Positions 1-13,046 of a stretch of DNA of 64,000 nucleotides are shown piece after piece. A program made the translations under genes and the position numbers. The number at the start of each line of letters is the position of its first letter. Within the stretch, counting starts at the first letter, position 1. The notes beneath the pieces were generated by a model. The model was not told the origin of the DNA and ran no database searches. It saw nothing but the letters and a program-made list of their open reading frames with translations. The DNA is from Limnoperna fortunei (Eukaryota > Mollusca > Bivalvia > Mytilida > Modiolidae). The stretch covers positions 62,053,522 through 62,117,521 of the forward strand of contig OX104117.1 of the NCBI GenBank assembly GCA_944474755.1, read 5' to 3'.

Positions 1-553
1 TCACAATGGTCTTTTTTTACTTCTGGTTCTATCCTATCATTTTATTGAACAGTTTTAATTTATGGGAGTGTATTCCTTTTTATTATAAAAAAATATGAAA
101 AAATGTGGGCGCCTAACTTTTTCACTGGGCGCCAAAATTTTTTAAGTTAGGAGACCAGGTGGCAACCATTATAAAAAAGTAAGTGTATATCCCTGAACCT
201 AACCTACACTCTTCTACAAAATTTGCTACAGATTTTGTTCTGTTCATGTTTATAGAAATTTTTAATAACATAGATGTCATTGATACTTTAAGAATTCACA
301 TTGCAGCATCAAACCTATTTATAAATAAATACTTCTATAGTTTCAGAATCTGAACAAAAAACTATAAGAAAACATTAGATCTTTTTGTTAAAATACTTTT
401 GTCAACGATATATTATCACAAATTATTAAGATTATCAAAGCTAAATTAACTTTACATATCTAAGACAAATGGCTAATAATTATCAGACCTATTCAAGAAA
501 AAATTATAGCAGAGGGTGAAAGCTAATACAAAATATTATGTTACTCTATTTAC
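1..553. other. Intron of the ANKHD1 gene, left edge of window
   Basis: AT-rich intronic sequence downstream of the last visible ANKHD1 exon. I saw no repeat, RNA gene or further exon here. Confidence 0.6.
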
Positions 554-3500
554 CTTTATAGCAAGCTAAGGTCAAAGCACTTTCCTTGAACTCATTTGAG
601 TGGGTGTTGATTCCTGCACCAGCATTCAACAAAATTCTTGCAACTCCAACATGACCAGCACTAGCCGATTCCATTAAAGGTGTATGTCCATTTTCATTAT
701 GTTGTTCAACATTAGCTCCTGCCTCGATCAGAACTTGTACAACTTCCTCATAGCCTCCACATGCAGCATAATGTAGTGGTGTATTGCCTATCAATAATAA
801 AAACATACATTTTAATATGTGTACATGTGAGGCAAGTTAAAGTCTCATTAATACAAATACACAACTAAAATAGGACAAGTTCATGTTGTTCTCGTATTCA
901 ACACATAATAATAAGATCTAAATTTCATAGTACATACACAAATACCTATAAATTCAAGTCATTCCTGGTAATACTGGAAAACTGCTTACAAAGAAACACA
1001 AGAAAACAATACTCGCTTGCATCAAATATCGCCAAACTCGTGGGTCCTTAGGACAAATCCAACATATTTTTACCTTTTTATTCTTAACCCTTTTACTGTT
1101 GGGAATCATACTTACAATAAAAAACTGTAGAAATATTCATTTTTCTGTTGCCAAGATATACATACCATATATTTTAGTATCATAATACAATTACTTTAAG
1201 GACTGCTAAAGGCCTAATTGTTTTAAAAATTGAATTTGTATTGACCTGTTAGCAAACATGGATTTTTCAAAGTGTCAGACCAAATATCAAACAGAATGCC
1301 AAACTATTTCACCAGGTCTGCTTGCACAATTATGATTTCCTAGATTTCTTTTAATTGCAACAATGTTCAATTCTGAGAACATTCCATCTAACTCTACAAG
1401 CATTATATTGAAAATTAGGGTCTGTTTCTAACAATATTGTATATAAACAACTTGACAACTGTTACAAAACAGCAAAAAAAGATAACCTTCTCAATCTCAG
1501 CATCAATATCACCAAAGGCAGCTTCATGAATAATTTGGATATTGGAAATAAAACAAACAATGACATTGTAACAAAATGGACAAACTCATGTCAAGTACTA
1601 AACAGCTTAAACAGTCAAAAATGTTTTAACATGGCTTATATTTATGTCCTCTGTTAAAATTTTGACAATGTTGCAGGTTCTCGTTTCATTTATCAATGAA
1701 TTGATTAAATAATTGCTTAACATCTAGGAAGCAATATATAAGTTATATTTAGGACCATGAAAATAAACTAGATAAGAAGTATACCCTCCCCCCTTAGCTG
1801 AGAATATAGGTTGATTTGTTAGTGGCAAAGTTTTTTTTAAATATAATCCATTATGTAGATGAATAACATAAGGCTGTAGCCCTTAAACTAGAATAACCAC
1901 ACAAGCCATGAAAGCTAACCTGAACAGACCTTAAGTCCTTGGCCAAAAAAAAATGGACTAACAAGAACAAATGTTGACTGGAAAAGTAAGAAAGTAAGTA
2001 GTATTAGGTAAGGATAGCAGCCTATAGTAGGAGCTACTATCTGCCTACTCTTTTCCCAAATCGACAAGAGGGATCTTTATTCTGCAAGAAGCATACCCAC
2101 TATGGTCCACAACCAGACTTTTTTTTTAACTGTGACCTGAACCCCCTCCATTTCCAAATGATAGGGTATCCCCTTTCTGCTAAATGAAGACATGCTTGAC
2201 AGCTCTGTGGGTCAAGCACTGGGACCACCTTTAAGTATGGTACCAGAATCTCATTCCAGTTCTTTAACGGGAAAATTCAGTGAAATATGTAAAAAGAATT
2301 GAGTATATATAATGTAAAGTGTCATTAATAACAATAAAGCTCTTCTTTAATATGAAAAATTCATTCACTAGTGATTCTCTAAAATTAATTGCCATGCAAC
2401 TTAATAATGATCATCACCAAAATACTTGGAGCCGCCACCAAACTCACTACTAAAATGAACAAGAGAGCAATGCATTGTATATTTGCAGTCCTTTGCTGAA
2501 AAGGAATATCTACAAAAATTACCCTTACATTTATTTGATTAAAAAACCTTCAAAATAACTGAAAACTAATAAAAAGGCATACATATTTCATCTTGTTCTC
2601 ATTTTCTTACTTGTAAGCAACAAAAACCAAGTTCAATCATATTAAAGTAGCAAATGATCTTGGTTTCCATTTCTGTTTTAGTGTTTATAAAGATGCAACT
2701 TCCTCTTGTCCAAATTAAAAGTGGGTTTGACTACAAGTTTACCATATTTACCAGCTGAAGACTGGGCATTGACATCAGCTCCATGGGAAATAAGAAGTTT
2801 TACAATCTCAACATAGCCTCCACTGGCAGCTTCCATAAGAGGTGTACAGTCTCCTTTAATACCACGGTCTTCAACATTTGCTTTCATTGCCAGAAGAACC
2901 TAAATTTAAACATTTTTACTGAGAACAAAGACTTGGTGAAAACAAGTTTTATTTTTTAGAGCATCTAAGAAGTGTCGTGTAGAAAAGTTTTATAAATCCT
3001 GTTTTTTGACAAGACATGAACTCAAGTAAAATTCTTACAGAATGAAACTATTTAGATACCAAATTTGAGTATTCATTTGCTAATAAAATCTTTAACTATG
3101 GGTCTTTATTATTTGTAATAAAGTTAACATGAAATAAGCCAAAGGATTTCCAAACTCTGGAGAAAAATATCAAAATCAAGTGTAAAACTATAATAAAATT
3201 GTTTGTGTTAATGACGGGTTTTTTGTGTTTCAAGGCAAAAACATCAATAGTTCATTAAGTTTTTACCTGTGCTAATTCATAGTAGCCGGCTGAGCAAGCT
3301 AAGGAAAGTAAGCTCTCTCCTTCCTCAGTTGTTTCATGTACGCTGCCTCCTTCGTGAAGAAGTTTACGAACTGTAGGCACGTCACCATCACTGCAAGCTT
3401 CTGCTAATGATCGGCATCTGTCCAATAAAAATTAAATATACAGCACTCTTAATTTAAAAGAAAATGTAAGAAAATTTCATTTGTTTTATTTTTATTTCTG

Positions 3501-6500
3501 ACAATTCAATAGAATCAAGATGTTTTTAACTAAATTAACACCGTGAGCAGCAAATAACATGGGCAAATATACTATAACTGATGGCATGAATTTTGTTGCT
3601 GCACATCTATGAAGTCTAATCCTATTGTAGTATGACCATAAACATTAAAAAAATCGAAGTATGTGTCCATGGGACACAGGTGCCACCGCTAAATGAAGTC
3701 CCAAACAGGAAGTAGTTGTCAGACAGGTCTGAAAGTTGCTTAGGACGTACAACTTGTGATACTGAACCACCCCGCTAAATTTCAAATTGTTCTCATGTAC
3801 AGTTTCTGAGAAAAGCTCGTACTTATGTAGATGGACGAACATGAGTAAATCTTAATGCCCCCCGACATGTCGGCGCGGGGGCATAAAAATTAAAACAAAA
3901 CAACAATTTCTTATTGACACTAGATTATAAATAATACATGATAGACTTGTCAGTCAGTGTTTAACATCCTGCAAGCAGTATTTCACTGTGATATAAATGT
4001 TTGATAATGTGCAGATTATAAGTTATGGAATGCAGAAATATATTTACCCTTCAGCTCCAGCTATTTGTCCTTGCTGTTCTGCTCTCATTCTATGTAATGC
4101 TTGAGCAGCTTCATCAAGGGCACAGCTTACAGATGATGTCAGTTTCCTCAACACTTCAGGATCTGTCAAAGCCTTGCCATCTGCTGTTGAAAGTTTACCT
4201 ATTCCTATTGTCCAAAAAACATACTTTTTACACTTTATGCATATTAACAGAATAGAATTATTCTTTCTTCTGTTGCAGATTTGACGAAAATAATAAGTCA
4301 ATGACAACATTGTGGTTTAACAATTTTTATTGTAAAAATTGCAAGCATACTAGACTTCTAAACTTGAAGATAATGGCTGCTAGTTTGTTTTCTTGTTTAA
4401 CCATTCATTCATATCATTATTTCCTCATTTATTTAAGAATATATGAAATACAATACACAGATAATATGAATGACTAAATAATTAGGTGTCTATTTCAATA
4501 AGATGGGTGTAAGCAACATTATAATGTTGAAATATCAATAAAAATATTTACATGTCTATAATTATGAACCAAGAAATCCTTACTCCAAATCTTGCTGACA
4601 ACTGTTCATGCATCAGTAGATACATAGAGAAATCTTAAAACCTGTTATAATGTGCTAAGGACTGAGCAATGTGTCTGACATAGTAAAAGGAAACTGTCAG
4701 CTAGATGATCACAGTCATCCATATTTTCACCAAATAAAATTTATAAAAATTGTTCCCCCTCTGTTCTCCATACTTTCTCTTAACTAGACAATCATAAGAT
4801 TTACAACATATGCACTCTACTTACCAGCTGCTTCAAGTAAAGCTTCCAATCTGGCATGTGTCTCTGGGTCTATCGATGGGATGTTTGCAGTTTCCATACC
4901 CTCTGTTGATAAGAGAAACTTTGATGGTTCCAAATCCTGGTCATCATCTATTTCATTGTCCATTATAAATGAACCAATCTGAAAATTTGCAATAAAATTA
5001 TTTCAATATTTCAAGGAGTATACATGGTGTGTTTGAACATCAGCAATAAAAAAATGCATCCTATCTTTAACTGCATGCGTACTAGATATAACAACACTAC
5101 TTATGTATGTTGTGTATTAGTTTCTAAATACTGTCAGAACAATGTATTCGAAAATTCGCGACATAAAAGCTTGTGTTTTAGTTGACCACATCCACAGAAA
5201 ATGACAATGAAAGGTGGTACAGGGGTCACCACACTCTAAAAAAGTAGGGAGAAGTGACTTTTCCCTGGCAGCCAAACAGGGAGAAGTCAAGCCCTGATAG
5301 GGAGACTTCAGGAGACACTAGGGAGAAGTCATGTGAACCGTACAAATTAAATAATTTCGCAGTAGTTACATACATTTTTCATTATTTACAATTTACATCA
5401 ATTTCTAGGATTATTTCTCTTGTGTTTTAAAACCATAACACACTTAGATTCAGTTTTTTTTCTTTCTTTTTCATTATTATTCATGGTATGCAATATAACA
5501 GCACATAACCTAAAATCAAAGTTGTACTGATCCAAATTGCTTCATGGGACACCCATCTACAGAGCTTGTCATTATGTCAATAATTACTATACATCTTTAT
5601 TCTTTCACGTTAAGCTCAAATACTTATCAAAGAAAATTGTTAAAGTACAATACTCTTTGAAAGAACTGAAGTTTGAAACCAATTAAAAGTGTTTGTTTAT
5701 CAAAAAATATTACGATTTTTCATTATGGGCCGTTGTACATTACCTTTCTTCATTGTTCACTTCAGGTAATTAGTCACATCCGGTAAATAAACAAATGGCG
5801 CGTAATACATTTGAAAGACGTAAATCGTTTGAAAATATGTTAAATACGCATATTGTTTGCCATTTTTTATTGGAATTACACATTTACTGATAAATTGGTA
5901 GTCAGGGTGAAGTATTTGGACCAGATTTACAAGTATCTTATGTGAACCATCAGGCGACTTAAGGGAAATGACAGGGCGACTTCGACTTCGCTTTTGAGCC
6001 GCCATAGGGCGACTTCAGGTCCTAGTAGGGCGACTTTGTCACCCACTTCGCCAAGTGTGGTGAGCCCTGGTGGTAACTTCTAAATTTCAGAATCAAAATC
6101 AATCCAATAGGCTCTATGTCATTTTTGTTATTCAAAGTAGGAAAGTTTCAATTAAACTACCTATGGTAGATGAAGTTAAGGGTATATATTACACAGAACT
6201 GGATAATAATACAGTATGGCATTGATGTCACTACAAAAGGTAAAATTTTAATTCTTTTCACTGCATTCTTTAATCGTCACAAGGTGCAATTGAATAAGCC
6301 ATGTGTTACAGGCTACATGTAGTCTCCGATGTAAGCCACTAACCAGATGCCCTAGATTGATTTTGGTTATAAGCTAGCATAATTGCCTAATAACTAGTCC
6401 CATCTGACTAGTAACAACAGGGTCACTGCATTTTGCAACGTGGGAGAAAACATTATATACAGTACGCCCAGAGTGTGTGGTCACTCAAACACTCAAATTA

Positions 6501-9500
6501 GAGAAATTTCTCGGTGTTACACGGTGTATCACCGAAATTTTTTCGGAGAATCAGTGTTTCAGAGTGTTGTTATCTATCACCACCTTAAAATTAATTCCCT
6601 TGATGTACCGACTTTCGGGAGTAACACGGTGTAACACTGTGTTTTTCGGATTTTCAGGGTGTAGAAAATATATTGTATCGATTGTTTATTGCAAGCAAAG
6701 AACCAAATAATGTCTTGCATTTCTCATTACTACATGTACAAAATTAAAATGTATTCAATCATCGAACTTCACGATTTTTCTTTTCAACTTTTGTTTTGCG
6801 CACGTAGAAATAACTTATCAGTCTTTATCTGTATGTCTATCTATATTTAAAAATTAATTATAAATAATTAGCGTCTTTCGTGGTTTCAACAACGTTAACA
6901 ATTTTATTTATTGCAATCCTGGAAGTCTGAGGAGAGTGAGCTGTGCTAGTACAATTCACAGTTCAGCTTCTTTCACGCGAATTTATGCAAATCGTGCGCA
7001 TGCCTGGAAACCTATTTTTATTTATTCTATTTCTGTCAGAATTGTAAACTATTTTACGTGAATAAGATTTTTTTCAAACAGAACTTACTTTTTTTTAAAT
7101 TTCGGCAATACTGAAGTTAAATGTAAAGCTTTTATCCCAAATTATACTTTATGCAAAGCACACGGTTTAACAGGTCAGTTGTGTATTTATGTACATGTTA
7201 CACGTGGCTTTAGTCTAGAGTAGGGAGAAAAATATTTTAAGTGTATGCCTATTGTCAATTTGTTGGACAAACGAAACTAAATTCGCATATTATTTCAGTG
7301 AAAACATAATGAAACTAGAACGATTAAAACAACAATCATCGTTATACCGGCAACAGTTACTTGGCACATAAATCAATCGATCTATTTTTATCTCTAATAT
7401 GGGTCAAATTCGGTGTAAAAAAATTGACGTTTTTAATGTGTATACGGATAAATGTTTTCTAAATGAAATTTCTATTTTTATTTCATGGTTTGGTACATTA
7501 AAGATGTAAATGTATATTTGACCTCAATTACTTTCTGCTGACCGCGTGGTTAAACAGTTGTGTATTTATTTTTGTCACGTGCACCTTGTCTAGAGAAAAC
7601 GTTAACATTAGTGTATTGCCGGCAAAAAAAAACCGAATTGATATGATGCATATGAAATAATAAGGACAAAACACATCATCACTGGTATACCGTGTGTTGT
7701 TACTAAGGACTGTATATATTTGACTTTTTCTTTAATTACCGTATATCAAGTTGTTCTTTAAAAAATCAGTTCTAGTGCAAGTTCTGATATTTGCGAAAAT
7801 TATTTTTTTTTAAATTTTAAGTTCTAAATTCTTCGTATTGACATGACTTTACCAGTCTATATCTGTTGGTAATGCAAGAGTGACTAACAACAAATTGAAT
7901 AAACAATTATTTTTTGCAATTTGGGGTAGAGATAAGCTGTGGGTGATTTTTAGTGTCTACACTGAAAATTTTCGGTGTAACACCGTGAAACACTCTACAC
8001 TGTGTAGAGTGTTTGAGTGACCATACACTCTGGGCGTACTGTAGGATAGTACAGACTTTTTGAGTAAATATTTCAAAAACTGCACAGAGTAAACTCGTTC
8101 TTCAAACATTTCAGATTTGTGAACTTCCCAGGTGTGTCTAATTACCTGCAGTAACCCATGAGAAAGAAGTAGATTAGAACAGACTTTAACAGAAGTTTGG
8201 CTTGAAAATTTAAGTGCTTTCAAAATATATAACATTTTTTATCATTGTCTTTGATAAATATATACGCTGCTGATAATTGTGACCTAATTGTAGTAAAATC
8301 ATGCTTATTTGCATACTACAACAAATATTCCATGGTAAGAATAGTCATATATGGAACTGAATTTGCATATATAGAACAAATTCCCAAGAGGTAACACCAT
8401 TCTGGGTTCTCATTTATTTTAAAAATAATAATTTATTTGTTTAGCCCTTTTCTATTTAAAACTAAGACAAATCATGTAACTTGTTTTTAATTAGAAAATT
8501 GAATTAAATTTACAATGATGATTTTTAAAATAATTATTATAATGAAACTTCTAATTAATGTTAAATGACTTTTAAAAACTATATTTTCTTGGTTTTTTCA
8601 AGCTTGAATATTTCTTTTCTGTTCACTAGTTTTGTCATTACTGTTATTTGGTAGATTGAAGATGTTTATATTAATAGAGAAAATATCTAAAGCAGCAAAT
8701 TATATAAAGTTTGACATAATGAAAATGTTTTATAACATCTGTACAGCATCGGCTGTTATAGAGGGCTTTCTGACATAAGCACATAAGCAAAAAACAAGTG
8801 TTGGATGGCAGAGGATTCTCGGACAATGTAGAAATAACAGTTTTACTGTAAACTTGAATGGTTTGTTGCCTTGAATAGAATGGTTAGTATTTAACATTTG
8901 ACCAAATTCATTCATTTTAAATTTCTCTTTCCTAAAAAAAATGTTAGTTTTAGGTTAAGAAAAGGTTAAATGAAACTTACAACAAAATGGCAAAGCTTTT
9001 GAAAGATATTAAGACATTGCTGATTATATGAATACAACTGATTTTTTTATATCAAAGTGCATGCAGTGATTCACTTCTGCTCTGCTACAATGCGAGAAAT
9101 TGGACTTAGTTCTTACCCTCACAAAAAAAAGCTAGGGTATTTATGATATTACACGTAACACGATTTCTGTGTTGGCCCAAGACTTCCTGTATTGGCATGA
9201 GATGCAGCTTTAGTACATTACAGCTGGCCAACAAATAGGTCAAAACACAGAAATCATCATGTAGTGATATCTTTATTAGTCAAGGCTAGCATTGGAGGGC
9301 GACTCAGAAGAAGTCGCCTTTTCATGGTCCCACTTCTCCCTCATTTTCAAAAGCAAAGTGAAGTCACCCTATCATTTTGTAGAATTGCCTGATGTTGCTT
9401 TTCAAATGTTATTCCCATTTTGGTATGATGTCTTCATATTTTTTATTTTGCATCATGTTTATTATGTTGACGTGCCACAAGGTTCAAATGGTACCCATTT

Positions 9501-12500
9501 AACTTTTTTTGGTATATAAACCGTAGGTCTAAAAAATGACCAGAAACCAGTTCAGAGCAAAAGAACTTGTAAAAATTTCCGGAGCAGATATGAATTTGGT
9601 GTCTGATTTTTCAAATATATTATGCTGATAGTGTTGAAATAAGTATTGCAATGATAGAAACAGTAAAAATAGTTTTTGGCAGTTACTTTAAACAACTTTA
9701 AGTTGATTGATTGATTAATGGTGTTTAACGCCCGGGCAGCAATATTTCAGCTATATTCAGGCGATGAACATGAAATGGATGATAAAATGAACATGAAATG
9801 ATGATGAATGAAAATGGGATGGGACACAAGGAAAAATAGGGGTAACGGATTTTAGATTGCCACTGGCAAATGGGAGGATGGATAGGGTCGGGCAATTTAG
9901 CCTCCTGTAGCGGGATCGAAATCCCTACTCATAGCGAATACTACAGCAGCGTTCTTTAACGTGCGAGGAACGTGGCATTTTTCCCAACACGGTGCACTAA
10001 TATGGTTTGCGGTCAGGTTTTCCGTATTATGGCCTGACAACCCCAGCTTGCCAGGGTTACCCCATTCAACCACCTGGGGCACACATCCCAGCCGGTCTTT
10101 AGGCAAACCGACCTGACATGCCGGTCAGGGTACTGGGCGCTATTTAGTCGCCTTTTACGACAAGCTAGCGCGACTGCGGTCTATTCTTTTAGCCACCCGG
10201 ATCCCGCACGGGGCAACTTTAAGTTGAATATGTTTAAATACTTTTAATAGTGAATCTTACAATTTTAGATTAACTACATAATATATTGTGTGTCACAAAG
10301 ATGCAATTTGTGTACCAATGACAAAAAAAAACATTTATTTTAATGAACAGTTTTGTGACAGTTGATTCTTTTTTTATTTTTATTGTTATGTTTACTACAT
10401 GTATTTATTAAAATGTGTGATATTAGGTCCACAAAAAAAATATGTGTTTCCGGTTACCGACCCTACCTATTTTTTTTGAAGCCAAATCCTGACCCTCAAA
10501 GTTTTTTGGGGGGTTTTTAACCAAGGTTACTTGAACAGGAAAACTTCCAGTATTGTTACGGGTTTTAGTTCTATTTTCATACTTCCTCCCCAACATGGCT
10601 GCTAAATGTAAACATGTGAACGCTTGTAACTAAATTGACAGCTCATTCAAGGACTGTATACTTTTAAAGGCTTTATAGTAAATTCTTGAAACTTAAAACC
10701 TTTATACCTACAAAGGTATAAAAGATACAGGTTAAAATTAAATTACTAATTTAACCAAAACGATTCCCCCCAAAAAAAATTGACCTTCCTACCCATTTTA
10801 AAATTCTATGTAACGGAAACACACATATTTTTTTTGTTTGGCCTAAGTATACTGAAAAGATAATCAAATCTTCAGTCTTCGCGAAATATGCAGGTCCGCC
10901 GGACCTGTCCGGTAAAAATGACATTGGACCGGCAGTCTATTTAATTGTGTCTCACCAAATGACCGGCAGATAAATTTCATGAGACGCGGTCTGATGATTC
11001 TTTGTTTTGCGCCTGACAATCAGTTGACCTTTTTATCTTCTTAATTTACTTAACTTAATCGAAAGGCACCACAAAATTAGTGTTAATTTTACTTGACACC
11101 GGTATTCCATTGTTATTCCCCTTTAACTATAATTTAGCATTTTGATTGGACAAAGCATCTATTCTAATATATAAACTGGTGTCATTCAAAATCAGGACCG
11201 GAATCAAATTTTGATCTACAAATAAAATGAAGATAAAGAAGGCTGTTCTAATTTTCAAACTGAGTTTTTGAATTTTGAAAATATATTGAAAATAGTAGAG
11301 ATTAACATTATTATTACCCTACTCAGAAACTCTTAAGGTAATTACATTGGTTGATTATATTTATTTTTAATACTTGCTTATGTTTCAATCAATATTGTTA
11401 ACTGTGTTCTATGTTACAAATTTTAATTGATAATAAGTCAAATGGATTTGATCGAAAACCCAAATTGAAACATTGACTTTCTAATAATTTTGCCCAACAT
11501 CAAACTCAAATGTAAATATATTGAGATTTTTATAAAAAATCTTTTATCTGTATCTAATAATTAAAATCAAGTAGTGATTTAACAAATAATTTGTGATCTC
11601 AAACACAAAGATTTTATAACTGAATTTTTCATGAGTATTGTTGTATTGAAAATTTCGGTCCAGCACAATTGTCAATGTCTTCGGTCAGGCAGGTGGACAA
11701 TGACATGGATGGCCGCACCGAATGTCAGGCATGTCATTTGCAACTTTCGTGAAGACTGAATCTTTGATACTTTATCCTCAATAAATTTAACTGCTAAAAA
11801 AATACAACAATGAAAATGCAAATGCCAACACTTTTTTAACAAAACAAACAAACAAAACGAGACGATTGTTATTGGGTATGATATTTTAATCTGAGCAAAC
11901 TAGTATCATCAGGGTGATTTGCTGGATATGTTAAAATGACAGGGTAACTTGAACTTGGCTTATAACAATTACTTTCAGACAGACTGAAAATATCTTTCAC
12001 TGTTCTTAACATTATATTATCAGTTTTGTAAATTTGATCGTCGCATTTCCTGAAAACACCACTTCATACTATTTACTTAACTAACTATATTAAAATTGAT
12101 GTACCAATTACAATGTTTTTAGTGTAGTAAAATTTCTTCTGGCCACACAGTATACAATTGTCATAATACTGGTACCCTCTGGCTAAGCCTAGTTTTCAAT
12201 ATTGACCAAATTTTTATTTTATTAGCTTCATTACAGTCAATACAACATTCAATCAATAATCATTTAAAACCAACAAGATTTGTAGGAAAATTTCATAAAA
12301 ACCAATAGAAATGCATTTTGGAAACTGTAAGCTCAAAGTTTTAAAAATAGCTATTTTTACATAAAGTTGTAAATCAGGTGCCACATGCTATTTTTGTGAT
12401 TCCAGTAAAGACATAAACATGCATGCCTTATCCAAAAAAAATTTATCCTCATGTCTGAACCTCTGTTAGATGTACTCTACAACAATGTAAATCAGATTTA

Positions 12501-13046
12501 TATTAATAAAGAACTAGAAATTCTAGTTTACTGCAATCTGTGAGTCATGTATTTTCAATTTGTGTATTGCATGTTTTATTATGCACATTGACATTATAGT
12601 GCATTAGCAATGCAGATCGAATCAGCAAAGCCTGTTATCGTGTTCTGGGACAAATAGAATAAGTCATTTTATTATAATTAACGGAAAATAAACATTTTTC
12701 AAGTATTAATTTATCCATTTTGACAATATTGAATTTTTCTCTGGTAATCATGGATTCTCTGGTCACATGTTCCGGATAACCAATGGCTTCCTGCCCATAA
12801 CATGATCACACAAATTCACCCCCATTTATCTAACGAAAATAGCATCGCTAATTAGTGTATACATACGTCCGAGTTATCATCGTCGTCACTTGCTGATATA
12901 TCGTTTCCAAACGTAGAATGAGCTGTGGGCGCATTGTCAGACTTTTCTTCGGAAGATGACCCCGTCTGACTGCCTTGCTCTATTTCAACGGTACGCATTT
13001 CATTGTTTTCTTCTGTGACATCTTCTTGATTACCATTCTGCATCAT
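554..13046 (-). CDS. ANKHD1: ANKHD1/Mask-type ankyrin-repeat and KH-domain protein, 5' six coding exons (partial)
   Basis: Large scaffold protein; in flies and vertebrates the family (Mask, ANKHD1, ANKRD17) is a cofactor of Yorkie/YAP and other pathways. Coding exons read on the minus strand: 13046-12867, 4978-4825, 4204-4048, 3417-3267, 2899-2752 and 787-554; all have AG/GT borders and intron phases agree, giving 341 codons. The start is the first ATG of an ATG-ATG pair at 13046; an upstream TTG in frame was not used. The N-terminus is acidic and Ser/Glu-rich; exon 2 holds the FIMDNE and ARLEALLEAAGIGKLS region, exon 3 the LTSSVSCALDEAA motif, exons 4-6 the first ankyrin repeats (SLAEACSDGD, ANVEDRG, DVNAQS, NENGHTPLME, AGINTHSNEFKESALT), all family hallmarks. 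The reading stops at ACYKG with a donor at 553, so remaining ankyrin repeats and the KH domain lie left of the window. Invertebrates usually have one such gene; vertebrate ANKRD17 is the alternative name. Confidence 0.95.
788..2751. other. Intron between ANKHD1 coding exons 5 and 6
   Basis: AT-rich intron bounded by a donor at 2751 and an acceptor at 789-788. No coding potential, tandem repeat or clear mobile element was recognised by eye. Confidence 0.6.
3640..3890. repeat. Interspersed repeat fragment ending in a GC-rich hairpin (ANKHD1 intron 3)
   Basis: This block differs in composition from the rest of the intron and ends at 3855-3883 with a short palindrome of C and G runs around GACATGTCGG, flanked by A/T. 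A GC-rich hairpin in AT-rich DNA is typical of the end of a dispersed repeat. A G-rich GGGGGCATA start also appears near 52491. Family is not known to me; the short open frame across it is probably chance. Confidence 0.35.
5220..6069. mobile_element. hAT-like non-autonomous DNA transposon in ANKHD1 intron 1
   Basis: The two ends are imperfect inverted repeats: left CAGGGGTCACCACACT, right AGTGTGGTGAGCCCTG, i.e. CAGGG...CCCTG termini as in hAT elements. The 6-base word GTGGTA lies directly outside both ends (5214-5219 and 6070-6075), a plausible target duplication though shorter than the usual 8. The inside holds repeated GGCGACTT/GGGAGAAGT words next to both ends. One open frame on the minus strand (6005-5757, starting MAAQKRSRSRP) has no transposase motif I recognise, so the element is probably non-autonomous. 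Confidence 0.55.
6460..8041 (+). mobile_element. TA-flanked 1.58-kb long-terminal-inverted-repeat element, copy 1
   Basis: Begins CAGTACGCCCAGAGTGT at 6460 and ends with its complement at 8041; a TA dinucleotide lies outside each end (6458-6459, 8042-8043), as for Tc1/mariner-type insertion. The subterminal regions are rich in ACGGTGTAACAC-type words in both orientations. No transposase frame is seen, so it is a large non-autonomous element. A second copy in the opposite orientation lies at 62350-63908. It sits inside ANKHD1 intron 1. Confidence 0.8.
8044..9145. other. ANKHD1 intron 1, unassigned AT-rich stretch
   Basis: No gene, RNA or clear repeat recognised. The small minus-strand open frames here have no codon or motif support. 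Confidence 0.5.
9146..9272. repeat. Short inverted-repeat (MITE-like) element
   Basis: The left arm (GATATTACACG..., then GATTTCTGTGTTGGCC) pairs imperfectly with the right arm ending near 9272 (GGTCAAAACACAGAAATC, then GTAGTGATATC). Total length is about 127 bp. No obvious target duplication. Confidence 0.4.
9288..9385. repeat. Fragment related to the hAT-like element at 5220-6069
   Basis: The words AAAAGCAAAGTGAAGTCACC and TGCCTGATG match the complement of the right part of the 5220-6069 element (AAAAGCGAAGTCGAAGTCGC, CGCCTGATG) with the same spacing. It is a diverged partial copy; a third scrap lies at 11905-11965. Confidence 0.45.
9707..10213 (-). mobile_element. 0.5-kb SINE-like retroposon with 14-bp target duplication
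   Basis: The 507-bp body is flanked by exact copies of CAACTTTAAGTTGA (9693-9706 and 10214-10227), the sign of reverse-transcription-based insertion. Read on the minus strand it starts with a GC-rich head (CCCCGTGCGGGATCC...) and ends in (ATCA)n. The bases before the tail (ATTGCTGCCCGGGCGTTAAAC) resemble the ATTGCTGAAAGTGGCATTAAAC tail of the tRNA-derived SINEs in this window, so both may use the same LINE partner. Its GC content is much above the surroundings. The 69-residue open frame inside is not taken as a gene. Confidence 0.65.
10426..10843. mobile_element. 418-bp MITE with TA flanks
   Basis: Left end GGTCCACAAAAAAAATATGT and right end ACATATTTTTTTTGTTTGGCC are inverted repeats continued by GTTTCCGGTTAC / GTAACGGAAAC. 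TA lies outside each end (10424-10425, 10844-10845). No coding capacity. Confidence 0.55.
10871..11760. mobile_element. 890-bp inverted-repeat element
   Basis: Left TTCAGTCTTCGCGAAATATG and right (complement) TTCAGTCTTCACGAAAGTTG are inverted termini. Both subterminal regions carry GC-rich words (GGTCCGCCGGACC, ACCGGCAG, CGGTCAGG). No transposase frame was found; exact borders and target duplication are unsure. Confidence 0.5.
11966..12866. other. 5' part of ANKHD1 intron 1
   Basis: AT-rich intron sequence directly after the first coding exon's donor (GAC|GTATGT at 12866). No further element recognised. Confidence 0.5.

Noticed and set aside
4025..4255. Plus-strand 76-codon frame
   Set aside because: Shadow of ANKHD1 exon 3 on the opposite strand.
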